From the NCBI RefSeq assembly GCF_025211055.1, contig NZ_JAOARO010000077.1, positions 1-64,000 of the forward strand: a DNA stretch of 64,000 nucleotides, in the 5' to 3' direction. The notes below the pieces were generated by a model. It was given only the letters and a program-made list of their open reading frames with translations. It did not search any database and was not told the origin of the DNA. Shown here piece by piece: positions 1 through 8,234 of this stretch (within the stretch, counting starts at the first letter, position 1; every line of letters starts with the position of its first letter). Source of the stretch: Vallitalea sp. (GTDB lineage: Bacteria > Bacillota > Clostridia > Lachnospirales > Vallitaleaceae). Position numbers and translations under genes: made by a program.

Positions 1-60
1 AAATATATTTCATAATCAAGGCGCGAAGCGCACATTTTTCGATGAATATGTCAATGGTTT

Positions 61-89
61 TTGACAAAAAAGTGGGGGTTTTTAATAAA
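61..89 (+). promoter_or_regulatory. Possible promoter of the first lipoprotein gene
   Basis: A perfect TTGACA (61-66) is followed after 17 bases by AATAAA (84-89), which matches 4 of 6 bases of the -10 consensus. It lies about 75 bases upstream of the gene starting at 164. Seen by eye only; the weak -10 makes this tentative. Confidence 0.35.
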
Positions 90-163
90 AAGGAATCTAG
101 AAGCGTTGAATTTACTGGCTTAGAGATTCCGAGAGAATATATAGTTATATAGGAGGTTTTTTA

Positions 164-868
164 ATGAACAGAAAAATTATACTGCCAATATTAATAGTTT
201 CATTAATATTATTTGGGTGTCAAAACAAATATAGTGATAATAATACATCAGAGAACGACTTATTAGAATTCAACTATGATTTCCAAAATGGAACAGATGG
301 ATGGATAGGAGGATTAGCAGGAATTGATGATGATTCTTTTACAAACGGATTTGATATCAATTTTGCCCATGCTGATTATTCATTGGATGATAATTCCAAT
401 AAAGGCATCTATCTAACAAGCAGCACTAAGAATAATAATATGTTTATGTATACAACTAAAAAATTAACTTCTAGAGATGGGTTATCACCTCTTTCCAACT
501 ATGAAGTTGATTTGAGATTTGATATACTGCCTGCAAATAATAATAACGAATCCACACCAATGGATAGATTGTTTATAAAAGCGGCTGTAGTTAATATTCA
601 GCCTTCAATAGAGATGATAGAGAAAGGTAATAATAATTATTTATTCGTAAATCCTAATACAGAAGACGCTAGTAAGAAGATTAACTTAACCACTCTTGGT
701 AATGCAAGTACATTAAGGAGTGATAGTATCAAAACTTTTCAAGAATCCTTTAATACGACAACTAACAGCAATGGTGAGATGTGGGTAATTATTGGAGTGG
801 ATTCAGATTATAAAGGTAATGGTTCATTGTTTCTTGATAACATAAAAATCAGTATTAATAAGATATAA
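164..868 (+). CDS. Putative lipoprotein of unknown function
   Basis: A 234-residue protein with a short positively charged start, a hydrophobic stretch (residues 5-17) and a lipobox-like LFGC with the lipid-accepting cysteine at residue 19. It is therefore probably exported and anchored to the outer face of the membrane. The rest is polar, Asn/Asp/Ser-rich and has no motif I recognise. It begins with a feature seen in beta-sandwich carbohydrate-binding modules (NYDFQNGTDGW) and ends with a strand-like LFLDNIKISI, so a jelly-roll binding domain is plausible but only inferred. An AGGAGG ribosome site (151-156) supports the ATG start. No operon partner is close: the next gene starts about 240 bases on. 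Confidence 0.7.
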   Translation: MNRKIILPILIVSLILFGCQNKYSDNNTSENDLLEFNYDFQNGTDGWIGGLAGIDDDSFTNGFDINFAHADYSLDDNSNKGIYLTSSTKNNNMFMYTTKKLTSRDGLSPLSNYEVDLRFDILPANNNNESTPMDRLFIKAAVVNIQPSIEMIEKGNNNYLFVNPNTEDASKKINLTTLGNASTLRSDSIKTFQESFNTTTNSNGEMWVIIGVDSDYKGNGSLFLDNIKISINKI

Positions 869-1107
869 AAAAATATATATATTACCCTTTTATCTATAAT
901 TGTGACTTCAACTGATTAAAGTAGATATTTATATGTATGATACCTAAAACTGATTATTGTCTTAATAATAATTATTTGTTTTAAATTAATAGTTAAACTT
1001 TTAACTATATTAAAACATTCCTCACAGGCATCTTAATACAAGCATATAATATTGTAGAACAGCAATAAACATGGGATGTTACAATATAGATAGAAGGGTG
1101 ATTGCTT

Positions 1108-2421
1108 TTGAAGATATGTGTTGTTGGAGCAGGATATGTAGGACTGGTAGCTGCATTATCTTTTGCTAAATATAAAAATAATGTTATATGTGTTGATAAG
1201 GATATCAAAAAAGTAAAACAATTGAATAAAGGTATTCCAACGATATACGAAGAAGGTCTTAAACCTCTATTGAATAAATGTTTGAAGAAAAAACATATCC
1301 TTTTTACTGATAATATTAATAAAGCTATAGATCTGTCAGATGTAATTATGATTGCAGTTGGAACACCAACAAAACCTGATTGGAGTGTTGATGTTTCACA
1401 AGTCGTTGATGCGTCTATTGAGATATCTAAAGAAATTAATCAATATAAGGTTATCATAATCAAGAGTACTGTACCTGTAGGTACTCATGAGGTTGTAGAG
1501 AATATACTTCTTAAGAATGGTGTAGATAGAAAAGATTTTGATATAGTATCTAATCCTGAATTCTTAAGAGAGGGCAGAGCACTAAATGATTTTCTTCATG
1601 GAGATAGAATGGTAATAGGCTGTAAATCTGAGAAGGCTCAGAAAGTAATGGATAATTTATATAGTCCGTTCAAAACGAAAATAATAAATACTAATCCACC
1701 TACAGCAGAATTGATAAAATATGCTTCAAATGCGTTATTGGCTACAAAAATTTCTTTTATTAATGAGATGGCTAATCTATGCAGTAAGGTTGATGCTAAC
1801 ATAGATACCTTGTCTTATGGATTAGGTCTTGATAGTAGAATTTCTTCAGAGTTTTTAAGAGCTGGAATTGGATATGGAGGTTCATGTTTTCCTAAGGATA
1901 CAAAAGCTCTAGTTAACATAGGTGAAAAATATGGTTGTGAGTTTAATATAGTAAGAAGTACTATAAAAGTTAATGAGAATCAGAGACTCAAGCCAGTAGA
2001 GATATTATTGGATCATTATAATAATATTGAGGGGAAAATTATTTCTCTTTTGGGTCTTACTTTTAAGCCTGGTACGGATGATATTAGGGATGCACCATCT
2101 TTGTTTATTATTGATGAATTGTTGCAGATGGGTGCTCATATTAGATGTTATGATCCTATGGTTTCTGAGGAGATTAAGAGTTTGTTTCCTAATATAACGT
2201 ATTGTGATAGTATTGAGGATACTGTGAGAGATTCGTATTGTACTATTATATGTACTGAACTTGATGAATTCTTTATGATGGATTTGGAGAGTATTGCTAA
2301 GAAGATGAAGAAGCGGATGCTTATTGATGGTAGGAATATGATTGATATTGAGGAAGCTAGGAAAAGTGGGTTTATCTATTATTATTCTATTGGGAATGGG
2401 AGTTTTGGAAATAAGAAATAA
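1108..2421 (+). CDS. ugd: UDP-glucose 6-dehydrogenase
   Basis: Oxidises UDP-glucose to UDP-glucuronate with two NAD+, giving a precursor for acidic cell-surface polysaccharide. The N-terminal Rossmann motif GAGYVG lies at residues 7-12. The active-site signature GYGGSCFPKD has its catalytic cysteine at residue 260, and the C-terminal domain carries the usual LGLTFKPGTDDIRDAPS. At 437 residues it has normal family length. I chose the TTG at 1108 (protein begins MKICVVGAGYVG) over the TTG at 1102, because the ribosome site AGAAGGGTG ends at 1100 and only 1108 has proper spacing. It stands alone with its own terminator. The neighbours on the other strand are spore-coat genes, which may hint at a surface-glycan role. 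Confidence 0.95.
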   Translation: MKICVVGAGYVGLVAALSFAKYKNNVICVDKDIKKVKQLNKGIPTIYEEGLKPLLNKCLKKKHILFTDNINKAIDLSDVIMIAVGTPTKPDWSVDVSQVVDASIEISKEINQYKVIIIKSTVPVGTHEVVENILLKNGVDRKDFDIVSNPEFLREGRALNDFLHGDRMVIGCKSEKAQKVMDNLYSPFKTKIINTNPPTAELIKYASNALLATKISFINEMANLCSKVDANIDTLSYGLGLDSRISSEFLRAGIGYGGSCFPKDTKALVNIGEKYGCEFNIVRSTIKVNENQRLKPVEILLDHYNNIEGKIISLLGLTFKPGTDDIRDAPSLFIIDELLQMGAHIRCYDPMVSEEIKSLFPNITYCDSIEDTVRDSYCTIICTELDEFFMMDLESIAKKMKKRMLIDGRNMIDIEEARKSGFIYYYSIGNGSFGNKK

Positions 2422-2486
2422 CTTATTTAGTATAGCAATTGAACTTGTTGGGATGTGTGCAGATATTTAAGGTTAGTATATATAGT

Positions 2487-2535
2487 AATGTTGAATTAAA
2501 TCTTAGTGGATAAGAGATTAATTCAACATTTTTGA
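2487..2535 (+). terminator. Intrinsic terminator after ugd
   Basis: A long hairpin (left arm 2487-2506, right arm 2511-2530, with one bulge) is followed by a T-rich tail ATTTTTGATTTAT. It lies 66 bases after the ugd stop and separates ugd from the convergent spore-coat cluster. Confidence 0.8.
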
Positions 2536-2573
2536 TTTATCTATGATTTTTTAATATTTATTTTACTGTTTTT

Positions 2574-3743
2574 TTAACGTTTGATGTTGTGGTGTTTTTT
2601 TACTTTGTTGAAGAGGGATAGTAGTTGTCCTGCTACTCTTTGGAAGGTATAGTTTTCTTCGGCGTCTTTGCGTGCTTTTTTGCCCATTGCTTTTGCTTGG
2701 TCTTCATGGTCTAGGAGGTAGTTTATTTTTTCGGCCATGGCGATTGGATTGTCGTAATCGTCTAGTACTATGCCGTTGACATTTTGTTCGAATAGTTCGG
2801 AGTTACCGCCACGATTGGTTGTTATTATTGGTAAGCCTGCTGCCATGCCTTCGTAGTGGATTCTAGCTAGGGGTTCTCTCCATTGGGATGCGCATACGAA
2901 TATGTCTGCTATGTTGTATAGTTTTGGTACTTCGTCGGGTGTCAGGAATCCTGTGAAGATGACTGGTCCTTTTAATTCGTTTGCTTTTCCGTGTAGCATT
3001 GAGGTGAATTCATCTATTTCGTCACTTCCATACCATTTACTTCCAACTAGGACTAATGCTGTTTTTGGATGAGATTCCATTACAATCTTCATGGCTTCCA
3101 TTACGATCTGTTGACCTTTTTTGGGGCTTAGTCTGCTGACGCATATTACTACTTTGTGGTCTTCTATATTGTGTTTTTTTAATAGTTCTTTTTTGTTTTC
3201 TATTGCTTTTTTAGAGCCTACAGGGTGATAGATGTTAATGTCGGCTGCTGAATAGACTGGGAATACTTTTCCTTTTGCGGATGGATACATATTAATAACT
3301 TCGTTTCCTATGAATTTACTTACTGTTGTTATGAATTCTACTTTGTCTATGCACTCTTTTGCTTGGGGTGGATTAATTTTTTTAGGTAACATCATTTCGT
3401 TATGGAGACTTAAACTAAAATAAGTATCAGGTGCTACTCTGCTTAATTGCCTTACCCAGCGTGGTCTATTAAATACATGTATCAAATCTAATTTCTCATG
3501 AATACAACTTATATTATTTTCAACTTCTTTTATATACTCGGACTTTGTTCTTCCTTTTACACGGATAAAAGTGACATTTCCTACTTCTTCATGTTCAGGT
3601 AAACCGCCTTTTAATACTGTAAAAACAGTTATATGGTGTTCTTTTGATAATATAGGTAGTATATTGTCTATATATATCTGTATAGCTCCTCCTAATACTG
3701 GAGGAACAGGAAGTTTCTCTGTACATATAAATGCAATATTCAT
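2574..3743 (-). CDS. GT4-family glycosyltransferase, spore-coat CotSA-like
   Basis: A 389-residue retaining glycosyltransferase of the GT-B fold. The N-terminal half holds a glycine-rich acceptor-side loop (PPVLGGAIQIYID). The C-terminal half has the donor-side signature VCVSRLSPKKGQ near residue 205 and the nucleotide-sugar motif EGMAAGLPIITTNRGGNSE near residue 300. CotSA of Bacillus is the nearest family by arrangement, because the gene sits with two CotS-like genes on the same strand (spacing 30 and 25 bases). It would act in the mother cell or forespore on a coat or surface glycan; acceptor and sugar are unknown. A GGAGG site precedes the ATG. Confidence 0.85.
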   Translation of the reverse strand: MNIAFICTEKLPVPPVLGGAIQIYIDNILPILSKEHHITVFTVLKGGLPEHEEVGNVTFIRVKGRTKSEYIKEVENNISCIHEKLDLIHVFNRPRWVRQLSRVAPDTYFSLSLHNEMMLPKKINPPQAKECIDKVEFITTVSKFIGNEVINMYPSAKGKVFPVYSAADINIYHPVGSKKAIENKKELLKKHNIEDHKVVICVSRLSPKKGQQIVMEAMKIVMESHPKTALVLVGSKWYGSDEIDEFTSMLHGKANELKGPVIFTGFLTPDEVPKLYNIADIFVCASQWREPLARIHYEGMAAGLPIITTNRGGNSELFEQNVNGIVLDDYDNPIAMAEKINYLLDHEDQAKAMGKKARKDAEENYTFQRVAGQLLSLFNKVKKHHNIKR

Positions 3744-3773
3744 TAAATAATCCTCCTTATGGACTAATTATGT

Positions 3774-4787
3774 TTAGATCTTCCATTGATTCAAAACTGC
3801 TATCTTTTCTTTTTCTAATTTTGCTATTTTAGCTATTTTTCCTGGGTTTACCTGTTTATTTTTTGAGAATATATTTTTTATTGTTCCAAAAAACCAGTGG
3901 GGAAACATTAAGTCTATTTTTAGAGCTTCTTTTTCTTCTCTAGTTAATTTATTGGTTTTTTCATAATGATTAAGTATTAGATTAATATCGTCTATATCCC
4001 ATCTGCCTCTTTTTTCAGCTCGTTTGCCGATAATTTTTCGCAAATCTCTACCAGGCAAATCGTATGTTACACCATCAAGGTCAATGACAAATATACCTTT
4101 TTCAGATAAGATAGCGTTTCCTGAGCCATAGTCTTGATGACATAATGAGGATTCATGTAAATCAATGGTAGTTATTTTATCATAAGAAGATTGTTCTAAT
4201 GCAGTAATGGCTTTATCACAAAGGTTAATAATATCATCTATGCATTCTATATATACTTTATATGACCCCTTCGTTCTATCGGTCAAAGCTATATCTTTCC
4301 ATTTTAACATTCTTTTTTTCATGGAATTGTACTGCTTAGTCCATCTACCTAGTTTGGAGGATATTTTGGCACCTTCAGGAGATATATAGCCTTTTGATAT
4401 CTTGTGAAAAGCTCCTAATCCTTCTATTCCATCATTGAAGTCATTAGCTCTTGTGAAATTAAGGTCTCTTCCTTCTATCCATTCATATAGTACAAATAGT
4501 TGTCCCATGTACTCAGTAATATATTCACCTTGACTGTTTGGATAAACCTTTGGTACTTTTCCACCTTTCTTATATATATGCCTCTGAGCATTAACAGAGA
4601 ACATAATTTTCTCCTTAGTATGACGAAATCTTTTTAGACACATTTTTTGGTTTCTATTAGTAAATTTCCATAGGGTTTTTAATCCTTCATTTTGAATAAT
4701 TGATATATTATCAGGTCTAATATTATATTGGTTTAGTACATTAGTAGATATATCCTTAAGTTCAATAGTAGTGTTATTTGTTTTCAT
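3774..4787 (-). CDS. CotS-family spore coat protein (kinase-like fold)
   Basis: A 337-residue protein of the CotS/YutH group, which have an aminoglycoside-phosphotransferase/choline-kinase-like fold. Visible kinase-like elements are an N-lobe with MCLKRFRHTKEK, a hinge LYEWIEGRDLNF, the catalytic-loop counterpart LCHQDYGSGNAIL and the metal-site counterpart VIDLDGVTYDLPGRDL. The Asp of HQD and of IDLD are kept, so phosphotransfer is possible, though most CotS proteins are known only as coat components. It is the middle gene of the coat cluster. Sporulation-specific expression is expected from the family, but I did not find a clear sigma-E or sigma-K promoter. Confidence 0.88.
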   Translation of the reverse strand: MKTNNTTIELKDISTNVLNQYNIRPDNISIIQNEGLKTLWKFTNRNQKMCLKRFRHTKEKIMFSVNAQRHIYKKGGKVPKVYPNSQGEYITEYMGQLFVLYEWIEGRDLNFTRANDFNDGIEGLGAFHKISKGYISPEGAKISSKLGRWTKQYNSMKKRMLKWKDIALTDRTKGSYKVYIECIDDIINLCDKAITALEQSSYDKITTIDLHESSLCHQDYGSGNAILSEKGIFVIDLDGVTYDLPGRDLRKIIGKRAEKRGRWDIDDINLILNHYEKTNKLTREEKEALKIDLMFPHWFFGTIKNIFSKNKQVNPGKIAKIAKLEKEKIAVLNQWKI

Positions 4788-4812
4788 TTTTCAACACCTA
4801 CCCTTTCGCATA

Positions 4813-5838
4813 TTATAGTGAAGCAATTATTTGTTCAAAATTATCTATAATATATTCTTTTGAATTTTCTATGTTGATGATATTCTCTAGCTTACTTACA
4901 TATTTACTTTCTGACCAAGATGCTTCTCTCTTTTGATAATATTTACTCATTATCCCTGTAAATAGATGAGGATACATTACTGTGGATTTTAGAACCTGCC
5001 ATTGCCAGGGCTCTAAGGGATTAACTTCTTGGTACCATCTCAAAATATCTATAGTAAGTTTCAAGTCCCAGCTACCACGTTTTTTCATGATTTTATTGAG
5101 GAATTTTCTTATATCTTTTGTTGGTACTTCAATAGCTAATGAGTCTGGGTCTAGAACATAGATTTTTCCTTTATCTGTTATCATTAAATTTCCATCAATG
5201 AAATCCTGATGAACTAAGCATGTTGTTTTTTGTATTTCAGCTACCCATCTATTATATAGTGACATATTATCTTTATTCAAAGCAATCTCCATTTTCTTAT
5301 GGAAGTTAGGAAACTCTTTTAGTATCATATTTCCGAATTTGCTATGAGTGTTTTTGTTTTTTTCTTGTTCATAATACTCATTCAATTTATTCATTTTCTT
5401 ATTAGATTTATTATACCAAGTGCCTAGAAGGATATTGGGTTTACAATCAGAAGGTGGTTGAAATCCTATAGATGCAGCATGGAATTTAGCTAATTCTTTT
5501 ATTATTTTTTCTAGTCCTTCTATTGTTTTAGAACTAGGTGCTTTGCCTGGGATAGCTTCATTCAATATATAATTAGCTCCATCTTCTTCAATATATTTTT
5601 CGCCTTTCCTTGATTCAATAATTTTGGGCATATTGATTCCTCTACTGCATAGATATTCTATAGCAGCAATAATAAAATTCAATCTTTCTTTTGGTATGGA
5701 ATTCTTTTTAAGTATCTTGTATCCGGTTGGAGTTTGAATCCACCATACACCTTTTTTTACTTTGTAATTTTCATTTTTTATGTTTAGTACCTCAATATTA
5801 TAGTTATCTAAGACTTTGGCTAAATCTTCAGATGGCAT
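4813..5838 (-). CDS. CotS-family spore coat protein, second copy
   Basis: A 341-residue paralogue of the next gene in the cluster, with the same order of elements: an N-lobe with VWWIQTPTGYKILKK, a hinge YILNEAIPGKAP, the catalytic-loop counterpart LVHQDFIDGNLMI and the metal-site counterpart VLDPDSLAIEVPTKDIRKFL. The two copies differ widely in sequence, so the duplication is old. The proposed start has an AGGAGAG site just upstream. It is the first gene of the cluster, yet only 34 bases separate its start from the terminator of the gene before it, so its promoter must overlap that terminator or it depends on readthrough. Confidence 0.87.
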   Translation of the reverse strand: MPSEDLAKVLDNYNIEVLNIKNENYKVKKGVWWIQTPTGYKILKKNSIPKERLNFIIAAIEYLCSRGINMPKIIESRKGEKYIEEDGANYILNEAIPGKAPSSKTIEGLEKIIKELAKFHAASIGFQPPSDCKPNILLGTWYNKSNKKMNKLNEYYEQEKNKNTHSKFGNMILKEFPNFHKKMEIALNKDNMSLYNRWVAEIQKTTCLVHQDFIDGNLMITDKGKIYVLDPDSLAIEVPTKDIRKFLNKIMKKRGSWDLKLTIDILRWYQEVNPLEPWQWQVLKSTVMYPHLFTGIMSKYYQKREASWSESKYVSKLENIINIENSKEYIIDNFEQIIASL

Positions 5839-5871
5839 GTTTTCTCTCCTTTTTTAATCATTTTTAAAAAC

Positions 5872-5895
5872 AAAACCCTCAGTTTTGAGGGTTTT
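5872..5895 (-). terminator. Intrinsic terminator of the amphi-Trp-like gene
   Basis: Perfect 10-bp stem AAAACCCTCA / TGAGGGTTTT with a 4-base loop. On the minus strand it is followed by TTTTGTTTTT. It lies 15 bases beyond the stop of the gene ending at 5910. Confidence 0.85.
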
Positions 5896-5909
5896 AGCTA
5901 TTTTTTATC

Positions 5910-6221
5910 TTAGAGATAATAGTCTTTAGTGTTCTTGTTTGGTATGAATTCCTCGTCATCATCATCGTCGTCTTCATCTTCCTCATCTTCTTCGTCTGGA
6001 AGATCTGGCTCTTCACCCCAAGAGATTTTGATTCCAACACATCCATACTCATAATCTTCATCATATTCAAATTTCATTTTGAATTCTAATTCTTCTCTAC
6101 TTGGAATAAAAACATCCTGTCCTTCTAACTGAAGTTCTCCTCTAAAAAGCTTTGGTAGATTAGTGTTAAGAAATTGGATACACTCTTTTTTAGTACCTAT
6201 ATAGGATTCTTTACATTTCAA
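5910..6221 (-). CDS. Small amphi-Trp-domain-like protein with acidic tail
   Basis: A 103-residue protein. Residues 8-70 fit the pattern of the amphi-Trp domain: an N-terminal helix, an LQLEGQDVFIPSREELEFKMKFE strand pair given here in outline only, and a closing strand that ends in a Trp (VGIKISW). Residues 71-92 are almost all Asp and Glu, and the last residues are basic and polar again. The function of the family is unknown to me beyond its name. A GGAGG site supports the ATG. It has its own terminator and stands between the coat cluster and trpS on the same strand. The domain call rests on pattern recognition, not alignment. Confidence 0.6.
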   Translation of the reverse strand: MKCKESYIGTKKECIQFLNTNLPKLFRGELQLEGQDVFIPSREELEFKMKFEYDEDYEYGCVGIKISWGEEPDLPDEEDEEDEDDDDDDEEFIPNKNTKDYYL

Positions 6222-6368
6222 AAGTATGATTCCTCCTTTTTAGAACAATTAAACATGCATATTAGTGACAAATTATCCTAAATATTTTTTATGAACTATT
6301 AATATATTATATGTTACTCAAAAAAATGTGTTCTAATTTAAGCTAAATAGAAAAAAGAATAATAAAAA

Positions 6369-6393
6369 AGAGCCTGTCTAAATGACAGACCCA
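6369..6393 (-). terminator. Intrinsic terminator of trpS
   Basis: Hairpin with a GTCTGTC / GACAGGC-type stem and a short ATTTA loop, followed on the minus strand by CTCTTTTTTATTATTC. It lies 9 bases after the trpS stop. Confidence 0.8.
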
Positions 6394-6401
6394 TAAATAA
6401 T

Positions 6402-7415
6402 TTATCTAATTCTTACCGGAAAACCAACTTTCTTTTGAACTTTTCTAAGAGTTTTTGTTGCTAAGTAGTTAGCTGTTTCTCCGTTTTTCTTAATTATACT
6501 ATCTATATAATCTTTGTTCTTTTGTAGATCTTTGAATCTTTCTTGAATGGGTCTAAGTTCTTCTACAACGACTTCACCAACTATTCTTTTCAAATCTCCA
6601 TAACCTTTACCTTGGAATTCATTTATACAAGATTCAATGGATTCACCTGTAATACTCGAATATATATCAATAAGATTCTTAACTCCAGGTTTATCTTCTG
6701 AATAAGTAACTTCTCTATGGGAATCTGTTACTGCTCTTTTGATTTTGTTTTTGACAACATTCAAATCGTCTAATAGAGAAATATAACCATTTGGATTTTC
6801 ATCTGACTTGGACATTTTCTTAGTTGGTTCTTGTAAGCTCATTATCTTAGCACCTACTTTACCAATATAAGGTTCTGGAACAGTAAATACATCTCCATAG
6901 ATGTTATTGAATCTATTTGCAATTTCTCTAGTAATCTCAAGATGTTGTTTTTGGTCATGTCCAACAGGAACTAGATCCGATTGGAATAATAAAATGTCTG
7001 CTGCCATTAACACTGGATAAGTAAAAAGACCTGCATTGATGTTATTACCATGTTTTGCTGATTTTTCTTTGAACTGAGTCATTCTGTTTAACTCACCCAT
7101 ATATGTAAAACAGCTAAGAATCCATGAAAGTTCAGCATGTCCAGAAACATGTGATTGATAATACATAATGTTTTTTTCAGGATCAAGTCCTGCTGCGATA
7201 TATATTGTTAATAAATCTCTTGCTCGCTTTCTTAGTAGAGCGGGATCTTGTCTAACTGTAATTGAATGCATATCAACAACACAAAATAGGCAATTATAAT
7301 CATCTTGTAATCTCGTCCAATTTTTAATGGCTCCTAAATAATTACCTAATGTTATAACACCAGTAGGTTGAATACCACTAAAAATAACTTTTTTCTTTTC
7401 AGCCTGTGCACTCAT
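6402..7415 (-). CDS. trpS: Tryptophan--tRNA ligase
   Basis: Class I aminoacyl-tRNA synthetase that charges tRNA-Trp in the cytoplasm. The HIGH-type motif appears as PTGVITLGNYLGA near the N-terminus and the KMSKS loop as KKMSKSDENP near residue 195. The length of 337 residues is normal. I chose the ATG at 7415 (MSAQAEKKK) rather than the GTG at 7424, because the AAGGAAGG ribosome site directly abuts the GTG but sits 9 bases from the ATG. No T-box leader is visible upstream, unlike many Firmicute trpS genes. Confidence 0.96.
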   Translation of the reverse strand: MSAQAEKKKVIFSGIQPTGVITLGNYLGAIKNWTRLQDDYNCLFCVVDMHSITVRQDPALLRKRARDLLTIYIAAGLDPEKNIMYYQSHVSGHAELSWILSCFTYMGELNRMTQFKEKSAKHGNNINAGLFTYPVLMAADILLFQSDLVPVGHDQKQHLEITREIANRFNNIYGDVFTVPEPYIGKVGAKIMSLQEPTKKMSKSDENPNGYISLLDDLNVVKNKIKRAVTDSHREVTYSEDKPGVKNLIDIYSSITGESIESCINEFQGKGYGDLKRIVGEVVVEELRPIQERFKDLQKNKDYIDSIIKKNGETANYLATKTLRKVQKKVGFPVRIR

Positions 7416-7486
7416 ACATGTCACCCTTCCTTTATCTATAATTTTTTTTATGTTTTAAAAACATTTAATTTATCGTATTACGTGTT

Positions 7487-7515
7487 AGTTTAGCATATAA
7501 TAAATTTTTATTCAA
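7487..7515 (-). promoter_or_regulatory. Probable trpS promoter
   Basis: On the minus strand TTGAAT (7510-7515) and TAAACT (7487-7492) are separated by 17 bases, about 70 bases upstream of the trpS start. Moderate match to the vegetative consensus. Confidence 0.4.
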
Positions 7516-7612
7516 GATATCATCAAGTATAATTTATCAAAAATTACACATAATAGATTATATTAGTTCTGCTAATAAATTTATATAATTTTTTAGTATC
7601 TGGAGGGATATT

Positions 7613-7786
7613 ATGATAAGTTTTTCTAACACTAGACAAGTATGTAGATATCCAAAATCGTCTATAATACATCTGCCAGTTAGTGAATATATCTTTAACG
7701 TTTATAGTCCTTTTGGTTACACAAATGATTTTATTGATATCCAGAATTCAACAAAATCTTATACAAAAAAAAGAGTAGGCAGATAA
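7613..7786 (+). CDS. Small hypothetical protein, 57 residues
   Basis: ATG at 7613 preceded by a good TGGAGGG ribosome site (7601-7607) and running 57 codons to TAA at 7784-7786. The product is basic at both ends, with a single cysteine near residue 11 and a Tyr/Phe-rich middle (EYIFNVYSPFGYTNDF). It has no signal peptide or obvious membrane span. I do not recognise it. The ribosome site and an open frame are the only support, so it could be chance. It lies 62 bases upstream of another small gene on the same strand, and the two may be co-transcribed. Confidence 0.45.
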   Translation: MISFSNTRQVCRYPKSSIIHLPVSEYIFNVYSPFGYTNDFIDIQNSTKSYTKKRVGR

Positions 7787-7848
7787 AATATTGAAAAAAA
7801 AACCTATTAATGGTTTATTTATCATTTATAATGAAAGGGGAAATTATT

Positions 7849-8028
7849 ATGGATAGCATGATGAATTTTTGTGAAACTGCTAAGCAATGCAGTTCTTATT
7901 GTCCAAGACAAAATGTGCAATCTTTATCAAATTCAACTGTAGAGAGTACATCTTGCCTTAATTGTACTAATTGGGAAAATAGTCATTGTAAATTAGATTT
8001 ATATGATCAAATAAATCATACGGAGTAA
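7849..8028 (+). CDS. Small cysteine-rich protein, 59 residues
   Basis: Starts at the ATG at 7849, 8 bases after an AAAGGGG site; an upstream in-frame ATG at 7810 has none. The 59-residue product has seven cysteines, at about residues 8, 14, 18, 32, 35, 43 and one nearby, in C-x5-C-x3-C and C-x2-C spacings (CETAKQCSSYC, CLNC, HCKLDL). That suggests a small metal-binding or disulfide protein. It is cytoplasmic by lack of a signal. It is followed by a perfect hairpin, which supports a real transcription unit. I do not recognise a family. Confidence 0.6.
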   Translation: MDSMMNFCETAKQCSSYCPRQNVQSLSNSTVESTSCLNCTNWENSHCKLDLYDQINHTE

Positions 8029-8051
8029 ACATATAGCAATACAGTCGTTCC

Positions 8052-8087
8052 AATAGTATAGGGGCCTCCATATTCCCCTATACTATT
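8052..8087 (+). terminator. Hairpin after the small cysteine-rich gene
   Basis: Perfect 13-bp inverted repeat AATAGTATAGGGG / CCCCTATACTATT with a 10-base loop, 24 bases after the stop codon. There is no T-run, so it may be a weak terminator or an RNA-stabilising element. Confidence 0.6.
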
Positions 8088-8157
8088 TACACTCGGTGTT
8101 AATATCATATGTTTTTATGTATGTATTTTATTGAATGGTAGAATTACAGTAAATATA

Positions 8158-8190
8158 ATGGGGCTGTTGAGTTTACCTACAGCCTCATAT
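8158..8190 (+). terminator. Second hairpin upstream of the channel gene
   Basis: Arms ATGGGGCTGT and ACAGCCTCAT pair with one G-T mismatch around a 13-base loop. There is no T-run. It may be part of the termination region of the small genes, or a leader structure of the channel gene at 8235. Confidence 0.35.
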
Positions 8191-8234
8191 CTGAAGATAC
8201 ATAATTTTATTTGATGGTAGGAAAGGTAGTTTTT

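Noticed and set aside
7425..7612. T-box leader for trpS
   Set aside because: No AGGGTGGNACCGCG element or specifier hairpin could be found in the minus-strand leader.
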